A stretch of DNA of 53,950 bases from Ketobacter sp. (GCF_003671495.1 NZ_RCHN01000027.1:1-53950); one strand, 5' to 3'. Shown: positions 27,381 to 37,327, counted from the first letter of the stretch. Translations and numbers: made by a program. Notes: generated by a model from the letters alone, not told the origin.

Positions 27381-29924
27381 GTGTTTGAAAATCCGCTTGA
27401 GCTGCCCATTGAACAGGTACTGCCGGAGTTGCTGCAGGCCAGTGAAGCCCACCGTGCGGTGGTGCTGCAGGCGCCCCCCGGTGCCGGCAAAACCACCCGG
27501 GTGCCACTGGCGCTGTTGGCGTGCCCCTGGCTGAAGGGCAAGATCCTGTTGATCCAGCCCCGCCGCCTGGCGGTGTACAGTGCGGCCCACCGCCTGGCAC
27601 AACAGCTGGGGGAAACGCCGGGCCAGACTGTGGGCTACCGCACCCGCTATGATCGTTGCGTCAGTGGACACAACCGGATCGAAGTGGTCACCGATGGTAT
27701 TTTCCTGGCCCAGATTCAACGGGACCCGGAACTGAACGGCATCGCCATGGTGCTGTTCGATGAGTTTCACGAGCGCTCGGCCAACCTGGACCTGGGGCTG
27801 GCCTTCGCCCTGGAAGCCCAACAACTGCGGGACAGCGACCAGGCACTGCGACTGATGGTGATGTCCGCCACGCTGGACGGTGAGCGCCTCAGCCGCTGGC
27901 TGGATGCGCCGCTGATCCAGTCCCAGGGCCGTTCCCACCCGGTCACCACGCATTACCGCCCCCTGCCACGGGATCGTTACCCCGAGCAAGCCATTGCCGC
28001 CGTGATTGAAGAAGCCCTGCGCACCGAACAGGGCAGCCTGTTGGTGTTCCTGCCGGGCATGGGGGAAATCCGGGCCCTGCAGCGGCGGCTGGAGCAAGCA
28101 TCGTTGCCGGACCAGGTGGTGGTGCTGCCCCTGCATGCCAGCCTGCCCCGGGCGCAACAGCAGGCCGCCCTGACACCGGCCCCAGCCGGCCAGCGCAAGA
28201 TTGTACTGGCTACCAATGTGGCGGAAACCAGTATCACCATTGAGGATGTGCGGGTGGTCATCGACAGTGGGCAGGTGCGGGTGGCCCGCTATGACGAACG
28301 CCGCGGGCTCAATGGACTGCATACGGAGAGGGTCTCGGCAGCCTCGGCAGAACAACGCCGGGGCCGGGCCGGCCGCACCCAACCCGGCGTTTGCTATCGG
28401 CTGTGGGGCGAAAGCCAACAGGCCTCCCTCAAGCCCTTCAGCGACCCGGAATTGCTCACCACGGACCTGCAGCCCATTGCCCTGGAGCTGGCCCAATGGG
28501 GCGTGCCCAACCCGGCGGACCTGACCCTGCTGGATCACCCACCGGCGGACCGCCTGCAGCGGGCGCGGGCATCCCTGCGCCAACTGGGCGCGCTGCGGGA
28601 GGACGACGCCATCACCGAGTTTGGTCGTCGCCTGGGGCAGCTGGGACTGCCGCCGCGCCTGGCCGCCCTGGTGCTGAATTGCCAGGGCAGCCCGGTGCTG
28701 GCGGACGCCATCCGCTGCGCCGCCATCCTCAATGAGGGCGACCCTCTATTGCAGGGACAGCGCCAGGGCCAGGATTCGGTGCGGGCCGATATCCTGCTGC
28801 GCCTGGCCCACCTGGAATCCAGCCGCCACCCACGCATCCATGCCCTGGTCAAACAGATCCAGCAAAGGCTGCCCCCGGCGCCGGTCACCCGGGCTGAGAC
28901 CCAGCCCCAGCCCCAGCCCCAGACCCAGACCCAGACCCCAAGCCTGGCCCAGGCGCTGGCCAAGGCCTTCCCGGACCGCATCGCGCAGCAGCGCAGCGGG
29001 CATGCCCAGCGCTACCTGATGAGCAACGGCAAGGGCGTGCAGCTGCACCCCCACGACCCCCTGGCGGGGCAGCGTTTTCTGGTGATTCTGGAAGCCGGCG
29101 GCAGCGCCACCGAGGCCCGGGTGGAACTGGCCTGTCCCCTGTCCCTGGAGGACATCAAGCAGGCTCTGCCGGCATTACTGGAGACCACTGCGGCCCTGTT
29201 CTGGGAGCCCTCGCGGCAGGCGGTGGTGGCCCAGCAGCAGTTACGCCTGGGCCGCCTGGTGTTGCAGCAGCACCCCCTGCCCAAACCCTGGCCACCCCAT
29301 ACTCAGGCCCAGACCCAGACACTGTTGCTGCAGGCACTGCGGGAGGCGCAGCTTACCCCCCTGCCCTGGACCCAGGGGTGCCGCCAGTTCTGTGAGCGCC
29401 TGCTCTGGCTGGCCAGCCGACCCGGAGAGTCCTGGCCGGATTTCAGCCCCGAGGCCCTGAGCCTGAGCGCTGACCAGTGGCTGGAGCCGTTCCTGGAACA
29501 ACGCAGCAGCTTCGCCGAGCTGGAGCAGCTGCCCCTTTTGGACGCCCTGAAAAACCGTCTGGGCTGGGAGCGGCTGCCCGAACTGGACGCACGGGCCCCC
29601 ACCCACTGGACCCTGGCCACCGGCACTCATCCCATTGATTACAGTAACCGCACGCCCACCCTGCGGGTGCGGTTGCAGGAGTGCTATGGACTGCAGCAGC
29701 ACCCCACCCTGCCGGACGGCACGCCCCTGACCCTGGAGCTGCTGTCGCCGGCCCGGCGCCCGATCCAGATCACCCGCGACCTGGTGGCCTTCTGGTCCGG
29801 CTCCTATACCGAGGTGGCCAAGGAGATGCGTGGCCGCTACCCCAAGCATTTCTGGCCGGAAGACCCCGCTGCCGTCCCCGCCACCACCCGCACCAAACGG
29901 GCCATGGGTAAGCAGGAGAACTGA
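27381..29924 (+). CDS. hrpB: ATP-dependent helicase HrpB
   Basis: An 847-residue DEAH-box helicase. The start is taken as the GTG at 27381, immediately before FENPLELPIEQVL; the open frame runs further upstream but is antisense to the GST gene there. Motif I is APPGAGKTTR (about 31-40), motif II DEFHER (about 127-132), motif III MSATLD, then ATNVAETSITIEDV and motif VI QRRGRAGR (about 324-331). The C-terminal HrpB domain follows. Residues around 508-520 are a low-complexity TQPQPQPQTQTQT linker encoded by a hexanucleotide repeat. The cellular role of HrpB is poorly defined. Confidence 0.92.
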   Translation: MFENPLELPIEQVLPELLQASEAHRAVVLQAPPGAGKTTRVPLALLACPWLKGKILLIQPRRLAVYSAAHRLAQQLGETPGQTVGYRTRYDRCVSGHNRIEVVTDGIFLAQIQRDPELNGIAMVLFDEFHERSANLDLGLAFALEAQQLRDSDQALRLMVMSATLDGERLSRWLDAPLIQSQGRSHPVTTHYRPLPRDRYPEQAIAAVIEEALRTEQGSLLVFLPGMGEIRALQRRLEQASLPDQVVVLPLHASLPRAQQQAALTPAPAGQRKIVLATNVAETSITIEDVRVVIDSGQVRVARYDERRGLNGLHTERVSAASAEQRRGRAGRTQPGVCYRLWGESQQASLKPFSDPELLTTDLQPIALELAQWGVPNPADLTLLDHPPADRLQRARASLRQLGALREDDAITEFGRRLGQLGLPPRLAALVLNCQGSPVLADAIRCAAILNEGDPLLQGQRQGQDSVRADILLRLAHLESSRHPRIHALVKQIQQRLPPAPVTRAETQPQPQPQTQTQTPSLAQALAKAFPDRIAQQRSGHAQRYLMSNGKGVQLHPHDPLAGQRFLVILEAGGSATEARVELACPLSLEDIKQALPALLETTAALFWEPSRQAVVAQQQLRLGRLVLQQHPLPKPWPPHTQAQTQTLLLQALREAQLTPLPWTQGCRQFCERLLWLASRPGESWPDFSPEALSLSADQWLEPFLEQRSSFAELEQLPLLDALKNRLGWERLPELDARAPTHWTLATGTHPIDYSNRTPTLRVRLQECYGLQQHPTLPDGTPLTLELLSPARRPIQITRDLVAFWSGSYTEVAKEMRGRYPKHFWPEDPAAVPATTRTKRAMGKQEN
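28901..28936 (+). repeat. Hexanucleotide repeat inside hrpB
   Basis: Six consecutive CCAGMC units (three CCAGCC then three CCAGAC) encode alternating Gln-Pro and Gln-Thr in a linker of HrpB. The unit is a multiple of three, so length changes would not break the frame. It may be a slippage-prone microsatellite. Confidence 0.8.
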
Positions 29925-30013
29925 TTGTTGCGTGACCGATTGCGGTTGTGTACCGGGTTGTGTAATGTAGTTGGCTGACAATAACAATAAACCAGTAACC
30001 ATCGGGGCATCAG

Positions 30014-31102
30014 ATGTTCTCCCAAGCGCGCGAGAATGCGATGAGTGATTTCTCCTTCAAACGCCTGGCCAATCGGGGTGACCCACTGGCCGATGCCGTG
30101 GCCCTGCGCATTGATCGCCGCCGACCGTCCCACATGATGGACGAGGTGGTGTACCTGGCCAAAACCGAAATCAGCGTTTACCAGGAATTCATCGACCAGC
30201 TCAACACCCATCCCGGCTGGTTGGATTGGGAGCAGATTGAACACGCCCGCCGCCTGCAAAGCGCCTTCCATCATGCCCGCAGTATCGCCATCTTTTCCGG
30301 CAGCCTGCTGGAAGGCTATTGCCAGAATCGCGCCGCGGTGGCCCTGGTGACCCGGGGTCATCTGCATCACGAAGTCATTCGTCGCATCCACGAAGCCAAT
30401 TACCTGATTCACAGCCTCAATCAAACCGACAGCCTGCGTAGCGGCAAGCCCGGCTATCGCGCCCTGGCAGAGCTGCGCCTGTCCAACGCCATGATCCGCA
30501 AAAGCCTGACCACACGGGGCTGGCCGGAGCACTACAAATGCGCTCCCCTGTCACAACTGGACCTGGCTTTCGATATGCTGGAATACGGGTATCTGGCCAC
30601 CCAGGGCATGGAGCGCCTGGGCATTCAACTGGATCAGGATGACAGACGCGCCATTCATCATTTCTGGCGCTACTGCAGTTGGTTGTACGGACTGGATGAA
30701 GCGTTGATCACCGCCGGCCCCCATGAAGAACGGGCGCTGTATCGGCAACTGAGCCAACGCCAGAAACGCGTTGCCAGGGAACACGAACTGCTGGCCCACA
30801 CCACGCTGCGCTGCATCGGCGAACAGGGCCTGTTGAATATTCCCAATGAGTTGCTGCAGAGTTTCAGCCGCATTTGTCTGGGCGACGCCAGGGCGAACGC
30901 ACTCAATATCACCCAGCCACCGGGTTGGCGCCGACGGGCCCAGTTTTACATTACGGCCAACCGGGGGGCCACCTTCGTCCATTACCACATCCCCGGCATG
31001 AGCGGACTGAACCAGCGTATTCACCGCTACCTGTCCCGCAATATTACCGTGCCGCCTCAGGCGCCGGAACGTCCACCCCGCCCGCTGCAAAAGATCGCCT
31101 GA
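30014..31102 (+). CDS. MpaB/DUF2236-like protein (second copy)
   Basis: A 362-residue protein with the same layout as the MpaB-family protein at 7151 but strongly diverged. An internal segment IAIFSGSLLEGYCQNRAAVALVTRGHLHHEVIRR (split, about residues 94-127) aligns in pattern with the LSGFNEPLIMTGALRKGTGKR region. RAIHHFWRYCSWLYGLDEALI (split, about 216-236) matches the HHGRYAAWLMGI core. No signal peptide is seen. An internal ATG at 30041, with GAGAA upstream, could be the true start. Its stop is 1 bp from the end of the convergent diguanylate cyclase gene. The assignment is by pattern, so moderate. Confidence 0.62.
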   Translation: MFSQARENAMSDFSFKRLANRGDPLADAVALRIDRRRPSHMMDEVVYLAKTEISVYQEFIDQLNTHPGWLDWEQIEHARRLQSAFHHARSIAIFSGSLLEGYCQNRAAVALVTRGHLHHEVIRRIHEANYLIHSLNQTDSLRSGKPGYRALAELRLSNAMIRKSLTTRGWPEHYKCAPLSQLDLAFDMLEYGYLATQGMERLGIQLDQDDRRAIHHFWRYCSWLYGLDEALITAGPHEERALYRQLSQRQKRVAREHELLAHTTLRCIGEQGLLNIPNELLQSFSRICLGDARANALNITQPPGWRRRAQFYITANRGATFVHYHIPGMSGLNQRIHRYLSRNITVPPQAPERPPRPLQKIA

Positions 31103-31103
31103 T

Positions 31104-33044
31104 TCAGGACGCCAGGGAAGACGCCGCCACCGAACAGTTTCGCCCGCGGTTCTTGGCCTCATAGAGGGCTTTGTCGGCGGCTTCAATCAAGTCATCGGCT
31201 TTGGCACCCGGCTGCAGGGTCTGCCCCACCACACCCAGGCTGGCGCTGATAGGAATACGCTCGCCTTTGAAAATGAACTTCAGCTCGCTGATTTGGTTGC
31301 GAACGCGCTCCGCCACCGAATAGGCTTCTGCTGCGGCGGTGTCCGGCAACACAATGGCAAATTCCTCGCCACCATAGCGCGCCACCAGATCCGTGCTGCG
31401 GCTGGCGACTTCTTTGAGGGTGGCCGCCACCAGGCGTAAACAGTCGTCGCCCACCAGATGGCCATAGCGATCGTTGAATTGTTTGAAATGATCAATGTCC
31501 ACCAGCACCAGGGACAGGGGCTGTCCGGTACGGGTGGAACGCTCAATCTCACGGCTCAGGGTGGCATCAAAATAACGCCGGTTATGGACTTTGGTGAGCG
31601 GGTCGGTGACGCTCAACTTGGCCAGTTCCCGGTTGGCAATTTCCAGGTTGGTCATGGTGCGCTCCAACTCCTGGGTGCGCTCCACCACCCGCTCCTCCAG
31701 TGCCTCGTTGGTTTGCTGTTGCAGTTGCAGCATCGCCTCCTGGGCCTGCAGTTTTTCCTCCCGCTCCCGGTTCATCAGCAACTGCAGATCAAGGGCTCGG
31801 GTTTGCGCCAGTTCCCGTTGGCTGCGTTCGCGGTTAATGCGCTCTGCCAACGCAAAGGAAAGCAGCAGCATTTCCGCCACAAAACCGATCAACTGGCCGT
31901 TTTCAGTGATCATCGAATAGGGTAAAGCGCCTTCCATCATCAACACCGCCATCATGGTCAGGGTAATCAACCCACCCCAGGCGATCGTGAAATAGCGGGC
32001 CGACACATTGCCCTTGATCCACAGCACGATGGAGGTGGCCAACGCCACCACACAGGACAGCAACGCGCACAGCTCATTAATCCGTACCAGGAAATCATTC
32101 CCCACCAGCAATACCAGCGCGGAACACGCCCAATACAGTATGAAGAACGTATTGCAATGCAGCATCCAGCCGCCATAGTGTTTGAGTTCCAGAAAGTGTC
32201 GCATGAACAGGGCCGCAGCAAAGAAGCTGACATAGATCGACAGCGCAAACCCATTCAGCCGCAACCACTGAGTGTGCCCCCACAACAAATAGTCACCCAC
32301 CCCGGTGAGACCGCATTCGTACACCATGATGGAAAGGGCATAGAAACAGTAATACAGATAACTGTGATCGCGGGTGAACACATACAGTGACAGGTTGAAC
32401 AACATCAATGCGATGAGCACACCAAAGGCCAGACCGTACCAGACATAACGCTGCTGCTGATGCTGATCCAGTGCATCCTGCTGCCAGATGTACATGGGTA
32501 GAAAAATATTGAAACGGGAACCGGCGCGCAGATAAATCTGCTGTTGCTCCCCCGGCGCCAGTGACAGGGAAAACAGCCAGCTGGTATTGTTGTCTGAGGC
32601 GTCGGTGCGCGGCGTGTTCAAACCGGACGCCACCTTGCGCACATTGGCTTCATCCTGGCCCATCACAAACAGGTCGAGCACACCCAGATTGATCCAGCGT
32701 ATTTCCAGAGTGCGTTGCAGCGCTTTGTCACTCCGGTTCTCCACCGTAAAGCGAAACCATACCGGGGTAGCGCTCTTGCCCACATTGATGGCGGTTTTTT
32801 GCAGGCCGGACCAGCCCTCCGTCGGCAGCTGCCGTGGGTCGCTGATCTCGGTTGATTCCGGCTGTACCCAGAAGCGCACATCACCAGGCTGCACCCGGAT
32901 GGCATCGGATGCCGCCAGATCCAGAATATCAGCGCGCGCCGCGCCATGGGAAACGCTGCAGGCCAACAGCAGCAACAACCCGCAGCAGCACGCACTCCAG
33001 AATTTAAACACGAAACAGTACCTGTGAAATGATCTATCCATCAT
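31104..33044 (-). CDS. 7TMR-DISM diguanylate cyclase
   Basis: A 646-residue inner-membrane signalling protein. It has a signal or first membrane segment (residues 17-35) and a periplasmic 7TMR-DISMED2 sensor domain (about 40-180, with PVWFRFTVENRSDKALQRTLEI split). Seven transmembrane segments follow (about 195-400), then a coiled coil (about 405-480) and a GGDEF domain with GGEEF and an I-site RSTD five residues upstream. Cyclic di-GMP synthesis controlled by a periplasmic, probably carbohydrate-like ligand is the expected role for this architecture. A paralogue with the same layout lies at 37328. Confidence 0.93.
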   Translation of the reverse strand: MMDRSFHRYCFVFKFWSACCCGLLLLLACSVSHGAARADILDLAASDAIRVQPGDVRFWVQPESTEISDPRQLPTEGWSGLQKTAINVGKSATPVWFRFTVENRSDKALQRTLEIRWINLGVLDLFVMGQDEANVRKVASGLNTPRTDASDNNTSWLFSLSLAPGEQQQIYLRAGSRFNIFLPMYIWQQDALDQHQQQRYVWYGLAFGVLIALMLFNLSLYVFTRDHSYLYYCFYALSIMVYECGLTGVGDYLLWGHTQWLRLNGFALSIYVSFFAAALFMRHFLELKHYGGWMLHCNTFFILYWACSALVLLVGNDFLVRINELCALLSCVVALATSIVLWIKGNVSARYFTIAWGGLITLTMMAVLMMEGALPYSMITENGQLIGFVAEMLLLSFALAERINRERSQRELAQTRALDLQLLMNREREEKLQAQEAMLQLQQQTNEALEERVVERTQELERTMTNLEIANRELAKLSVTDPLTKVHNRRYFDATLSREIERSTRTGQPLSLVLVDIDHFKQFNDRYGHLVGDDCLRLVAATLKEVASRSTDLVARYGGEEFAIVLPDTAAAEAYSVAERVRNQISELKFIFKGERIPISASLGVVGQTLQPGAKADDLIEAADKALYEAKNRGRNCSVAASSLAS

Positions 33045-33217
33045 TATAGTTTGGAACGAACGTGTTGCTTTGATAGCCTGTTGTGATTCTGTAACCTAAG
33101 CGTCTCAGGCAGGAAGCATTTGTCATAGCTAACCGGTTATGGAAAATTAAACCCTGCCGCGCCAGAATATCGGTCACCTTCACAACCCTGACACCCACCT
33201 GAATTTTACGGGCCGCC

Positions 33218-35026
33218 ATGAATCACGCTTGCGAATTGCACTACAGTATCACCCCCATTGATCCCTATGCCCATGTATTTGCAGTACAACTGGACATTCC
33301 CTTTGCCGTGGCCGCCGGGCAGCGCCTGCGTTTGCCCAGCTGGATTCCCGGCAGCTATATGATCCGCGACTTTGCCAAAAACATCGTGACGCTTCACGGG
33401 GAGTGTGATGGCCAACGGGTCACGCTGACCAAAGTGGATAAGCAGACCTGGAGCCTGCCGGCCTGTGATGCCCCGCTGTCGATCCATTATCAGGTGTACG
33501 CCTGGGATATGTCAGTGCGCGCAGCCCACCTGGATCAGAATCACGCCTACTTCAACGGCACCAGCGTGTTCCTGGAGCTGGAAGGCTACGCCGACACTCC
33601 CTGCACGGTGGACATTCACAACGCCACCATTCCCGAAGCACGCCATTGGCGGGTAGGCACGTCACTGCCTACGGCCGGTGCCGAGCAGTATGGTTTTGGC
33701 CGTTATCGGGCCGAGAATTACAGTGACCTGATTGATCACCCGGTGGAGATCGCCGACTTCAGCCTGGTGAGCTTCGAAGCCTGTGGCGTGCCCCATGATT
33801 TTGCGCTCACTGGTTTGCATAACGCGGACCTTGAACGACTGGCAGATGACCTGAAAATCATTTGCGAGTACCAGATCAACCTGTTCGGTGGAACAGCGCC
33901 GTTCGATCGTTATGTATTCATCACCTGGGCGGTGGGCAACGGCTATGGCGGACTGGAACACCGCGCCTCCACCAGCCTGATCTGCAACCGGGATGACCTG
34001 CCCTGCCGTAACGAGAGGGGCAAGGTCAGCGACGGCTACAAAACCTTTCTGGGATTATGCAGCCACGAATATTTTCACAGCTGGAACGTCAAACGCATCC
34101 AGCCGGATATTCCCTACGACCTGAGCCGGGAGAATCACACGCCGCTGTTGTGGGCCTTTGAAGGCATCACCTCCTATTACGATGATCTCACCCTGGTGCG
34201 CACCGGTTTGATTTCCGCTGAAGACTATCTGGAGCTGGTGGGCAAAACCATCACCCGTATCCTGCGCAACCCGGGCCGTACGGTGCAGTCCACCGCCGAC
34301 TCCAGCTTCGACACCTGGACCAAGTTCTACAAACAGGATGAGAATGCGGCCAATGCCATCGTCAGCTATTACACCAAAGGCGCCCTGATTGCCCTGGGAC
34401 TGGATCTGACCCTGCGCCGACTGAGCCAGGGGGCGGTCAACCTGGATCACATCATGGTGCAACTGTGGCAACGGCACGGCCGGACTCACACCCCGGTGGC
34501 GGAATTCGATATCCAGAATCTGTGTCGGGCATCCCTGGCCCCGCAGGGTGCTGACGCGCTGGCGGCGCTGGACCAGTATCTGGACAACGCCATCTACGGC
34601 ACTGACGACTTTGATTTTGCCGCCCTGTTCGATGCAGTGGGGGTTCGCTTTCATACCCGCCCCGCCACCTCCGCCAGCGACGGCGGCGGGAAGCCGGCCT
34701 CCGGCGAGCAAACGCGACTGGAACTGGGCCTGCTCACCACAGCGGACAACGGGGGTGCCAAGGTCCAGCGGGTGCTGAACGGGTCCAGTGCCCACCGGGC
34801 CGGCATTTCCGCCGGGGATACCCTGATTGCCCTCAACCGCATCCGGCTGGACAACGGCAATCTGGAAAAACTGCTGGCCCGCTATGAGGCGGGGGATCAG
34901 GTGGACATAGTGGGTTTTCGGCGCGATGAGTTGATGCAGTTCCAGCTCACCCTGGAGGCCGGCACCCCGGATACCGCCTATCTGCAGATCCAGGACGCCG
35001 AGCGGCTCAAGGGCTGGATTCGCTGA
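33218..35026 (+). CDS. M61 family metallopeptidase with PDZ domain
   Basis: A 602-residue peptidase of the M61 glycyl-aminopeptidase family. An N-terminal beta domain starts HYSITPIDPYAHVFAVQLDI (split). The zinc site is HEYFH (His283, Glu284, His287) in SHEYFHSWNVKRIQP, with a downstream Glu in WAFEGITSYYDD. A PDZ domain lies near residues 505-580, with HRAGISAGDTLIALN. There is no signal peptide, so it is probably cytoplasmic. A short insert (TSASDGGGKPASGEQ, about 485-500) links the peptidase and PDZ parts. The gene stands alone. Confidence 0.92.
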   Translation: MNHACELHYSITPIDPYAHVFAVQLDIPFAVAAGQRLRLPSWIPGSYMIRDFAKNIVTLHGECDGQRVTLTKVDKQTWSLPACDAPLSIHYQVYAWDMSVRAAHLDQNHAYFNGTSVFLELEGYADTPCTVDIHNATIPEARHWRVGTSLPTAGAEQYGFGRYRAENYSDLIDHPVEIADFSLVSFEACGVPHDFALTGLHNADLERLADDLKIICEYQINLFGGTAPFDRYVFITWAVGNGYGGLEHRASTSLICNRDDLPCRNERGKVSDGYKTFLGLCSHEYFHSWNVKRIQPDIPYDLSRENHTPLLWAFEGITSYYDDLTLVRTGLISAEDYLELVGKTITRILRNPGRTVQSTADSSFDTWTKFYKQDENAANAIVSYYTKGALIALGLDLTLRRLSQGAVNLDHIMVQLWQRHGRTHTPVAEFDIQNLCRASLAPQGADALAALDQYLDNAIYGTDDFDFAALFDAVGVRFHTRPATSASDGGGKPASGEQTRLELGLLTTADNGGAKVQRVLNGSSAHRAGISAGDTLIALNRIRLDNGNLEKLLARYEAGDQVDIVGFRRDELMQFQLTLEAGTPDTAYLQIQDAERLKGWIR

Positions 35027-35062
35027 GCGTTCATCCCCAGGCCACAATGGAGCAGGAGCGGT

Positions 35063-35896
35063 TCAGGATTCCGGAATCAACAGTTGCGGGTCCAGGCGCT
35101 CCTGATACCAGTTCAGGCGCCAGCACAGGTGCGGACCGGTGGCACGGCCGGTGGCCCCCACCAGCCCGATCACCTGACCTTGGGTGACCGCGGTGCCGGG
35201 CGTCACCAGCAGCTTGCTCATGTGCAGATAGCTGGTGCTGATACCGTGGCCGTGATCAATGACCATTGTGCCACCGGAAAAGAACATATCCTCGTGAGCC
35301 AGGGTGACCACCCCATCGGCCGGGGCCAGGATCTCGGTGCCCTGGGGTACGGCGATGTCGACACCGTAATGGGGGCGGCGGGGCTCGCCATTGTAGAAGC
35401 GCTGGCTGCCATAAACGCCGCTGATGGGGCCCTGCACCGGCCAGGTAAATTGCTGTAGAAACCCGTGCAGATCACTCTCGGTATCCCGCGCCTGCTTGAC
35501 CTGACCGGCCTCTTCCTGAATCCGCTTCAGGTGGCTGGGGTCCGGGTTCACGGTGCGGGCCGGCACCCCTTCCACCCGTTGCAGGTTGTATTCCCGTTTT
35601 TCAATGCTGAAAGCCAGGGTCTGCTGGCGACCGTCGGCCAGCGTCACCTGCAGGCTGTGCTCCAGGGGTTCATCACGACCGAAGCCCAACACAAACTCGC
35701 CCTGTTCGGTGAGGGTGAGTTGGCGGCCACCATAACGCACCCTGGCCTGATCCGGGACCTGGCCCACCACCATGCCTCCCTGGATAAAATCACCGCGCAG
35801 CGATACTCCGCCGATGGTCCGGGTCTCCGCCCAGAGGGAGGGGGCGGCGCTCAATCCACTTAACAGGCACAGCAGTGCAATCCATGCATTCTTCAA
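35063..35896 (-). CDS. M23 family peptidoglycan endopeptidase with Cys in place of a zinc His
   Basis: A 277-residue secreted LytM-type protein. The signal peptide ends near LWA (21-23), a beta domain spans residues 25-110, and the M23 domain spans about 150-270. The zinc motif HYGVD (His176, Asp180) and the YLHM catalytic His225 are intact, but the last HxH motif reads GPHLCW, so the expected third zinc ligand is Cys258. The start is TTG at 35896 with GGGAGAA 7 bp upstream; it overlaps the stop of the MltB-type gene (TTGA), so translation is coupled. It probably cuts peptide cross-links while its neighbour cuts glycan. Activity with a Cys ligand is plausible but unproven. Confidence 0.9.
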   Translation of the reverse strand: MKNAWIALLCLLSGLSAAPSLWAETRTIGGVSLRGDFIQGGMVVGQVPDQARVRYGGRQLTLTEQGEFVLGFGRDEPLEHSLQVTLADGRQQTLAFSIEKREYNLQRVEGVPARTVNPDPSHLKRIQEEAGQVKQARDTESDLHGFLQQFTWPVQGPISGVYGSQRFYNGEPRRPHYGVDIAVPQGTEILAPADGVVTLAHEDMFFSGGTMVIDHGHGISTSYLHMSKLLVTPGTAVTQGQVIGLVGATGRATGPHLCWRLNWYQERLDPQLLIPES

Positions 35897-37194
35897 GGTT
35901 GTTCTCCCGATCGAGTGGGTGTGGGCTCCGCGGGCAGTACCGCACGCAATTGCTCCAGGGTCTCATCCGACAGGTAACCGTCCGCCACCCAGCCCCGGGA
36001 TTTCTGCAGGTCCCGCAGGGCCCGCTTGGTGCGAGTGCCGAAGATACCGTCTACCGGCCCCACATCATAGCCGGCCTGGGTGAGCGCTCCCTGTACCCAT
36101 TGGACCGTGGCCAGGGTGAGGCGTTCATCGTTGGGCGGGGTCACGCTCAGCTCGCCACCGCCGTTGATGCGGTCTGCCAGATGGCCAACCGCCAACGCAT
36201 AGTACTCGGAGCGGTTCCAGCCCATGATCACGTCAAAGTTGCGGTAGACCACGAACGCCGGCCCCCGGTGACCACTGGGCACAATAACCGACGCCGTCAG
36301 CGGCAGGTCCGGCAGGCGGTTGCCCGCCACATCGGTGATCCCCAAACGACGCCATTCCGACAGGGGCTTGTGCACATCGCGCCCGGCCAGGGCGTAATCG
36401 AAGCCCGGCGGTAGGCGCACTTCGCGCCCCCAGCGCAGGTTCCGCTCCCAGCCCAGCTGGTTGAGGAAATGGGCCGCCGAGGTGAAGGCATCCGGCAGAC
36501 TGTTCCACAGGTCCGCCTTGTTGTCACCATCCGCGTCCAGGGCAAAGCGCCGATAGGCACTGGGCATGAACTGCATATTGCCCATGGCACCGGCCCAGGA
36601 CCCGAGCATGGTGCCGTGATCCGCCACCCCGGCTTCCACCAGGCGCAGGGCTTCCATCAGTTCCTGGGTGAAGAATTCACTGCGGCGGGGATCGCAGGCC
36701 AGGGTGGTGAGGGAATCCAGCACGTTCATCTTGCCCAGATAAGAACCGAAATTGGTCTCCAGGCCCCAGAACGCCACCAGGTACTGCGGCGGGATGCCGT
36801 ATTGGCGGGTCAGGGGCAGCAACAGGTCGTAGTGTTGCTTCAGCAGGCGGCGACCGGTTTCGATCCGCTGTTCGTTCACCCGCTGCCCCAGATAGTTATG
36901 GAAGGTCTCGGTGAATTCCGGCTGGCGCCGGTCCAGTTCGATGACCCGGGCCACATAGGACACCGCCCCCAACTGGGTTTCCACCACCCGGGGATCGATG
37001 GCCTCTGCCAGGGCCCGTTGTTGCAGCTGCGCCACGCACTGGCTGAATTCAGCCTGCTGCGCTGCCTCGGGGGCCGGCGCGGGTGTAACCGCCACCGGCT
37101 CTGCGCGCAACAGTCCGGCCCAGCCCAGGCACAGCACGCCCCAGGCGACCCACCCCGGCAGACGCCAGGCCATTTTGCAATCGTATGATTTCAT
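35893..37194 (-). CDS. Lytic murein transglycosylase, MltB type, with PG-binding domain
   Basis: A 433-residue periplasmic enzyme with a signal sequence in the first 30 residues and no lipobox, unlike E. coli MltB. The SLT_2 catalytic domain (about residues 50-340) has FWGLETNFGSYLG, where Glu is catalytic, and GAMGNMQFMPSAYRRFALDADGDNKADLWNS (split). A C-terminal peptidoglycan-binding domain (about 355-420) includes GYDVGPVDGIFGTRTKRAL. An internal Met at residue 8 (37173) is an alternative start. It overlaps the M23 gene, so the two murein hydrolases form an operon. Confidence 0.93.
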   Translation of the reverse strand: MKSYDCKMAWRLPGWVAWGVLCLGWAGLLRAEPVAVTPAPAPEAAQQAEFSQCVAQLQQRALAEAIDPRVVETQLGAVSYVARVIELDRRQPEFTETFHNYLGQRVNEQRIETGRRLLKQHYDLLLPLTRQYGIPPQYLVAFWGLETNFGSYLGKMNVLDSLTTLACDPRRSEFFTQELMEALRLVEAGVADHGTMLGSWAGAMGNMQFMPSAYRRFALDADGDNKADLWNSLPDAFTSAAHFLNQLGWERNLRWGREVRLPPGFDYALAGRDVHKPLSEWRRLGITDVAGNRLPDLPLTASVIVPSGHRGPAFVVYRNFDVIMGWNRSEYYALAVGHLADRINGGGELSVTPPNDERLTLATVQWVQGALTQAGYDVGPVDGIFGTRTKRALRDLQKSRGWVADGYLSDETLEQLRAVLPAEPTPTRSGEQP

Positions 37195-37327
37195 TAAGGT
37201 ATTCCCACACCCAACCGTTCACTCTGATGATCCTAACAAAGTTAACAATCCGCCGACAGCGGTGGCACACAGAAAAGACGGTCTACAATGAATATTCAGC
37301 TACCCCTAACCAGGTCGACTCCATTTC

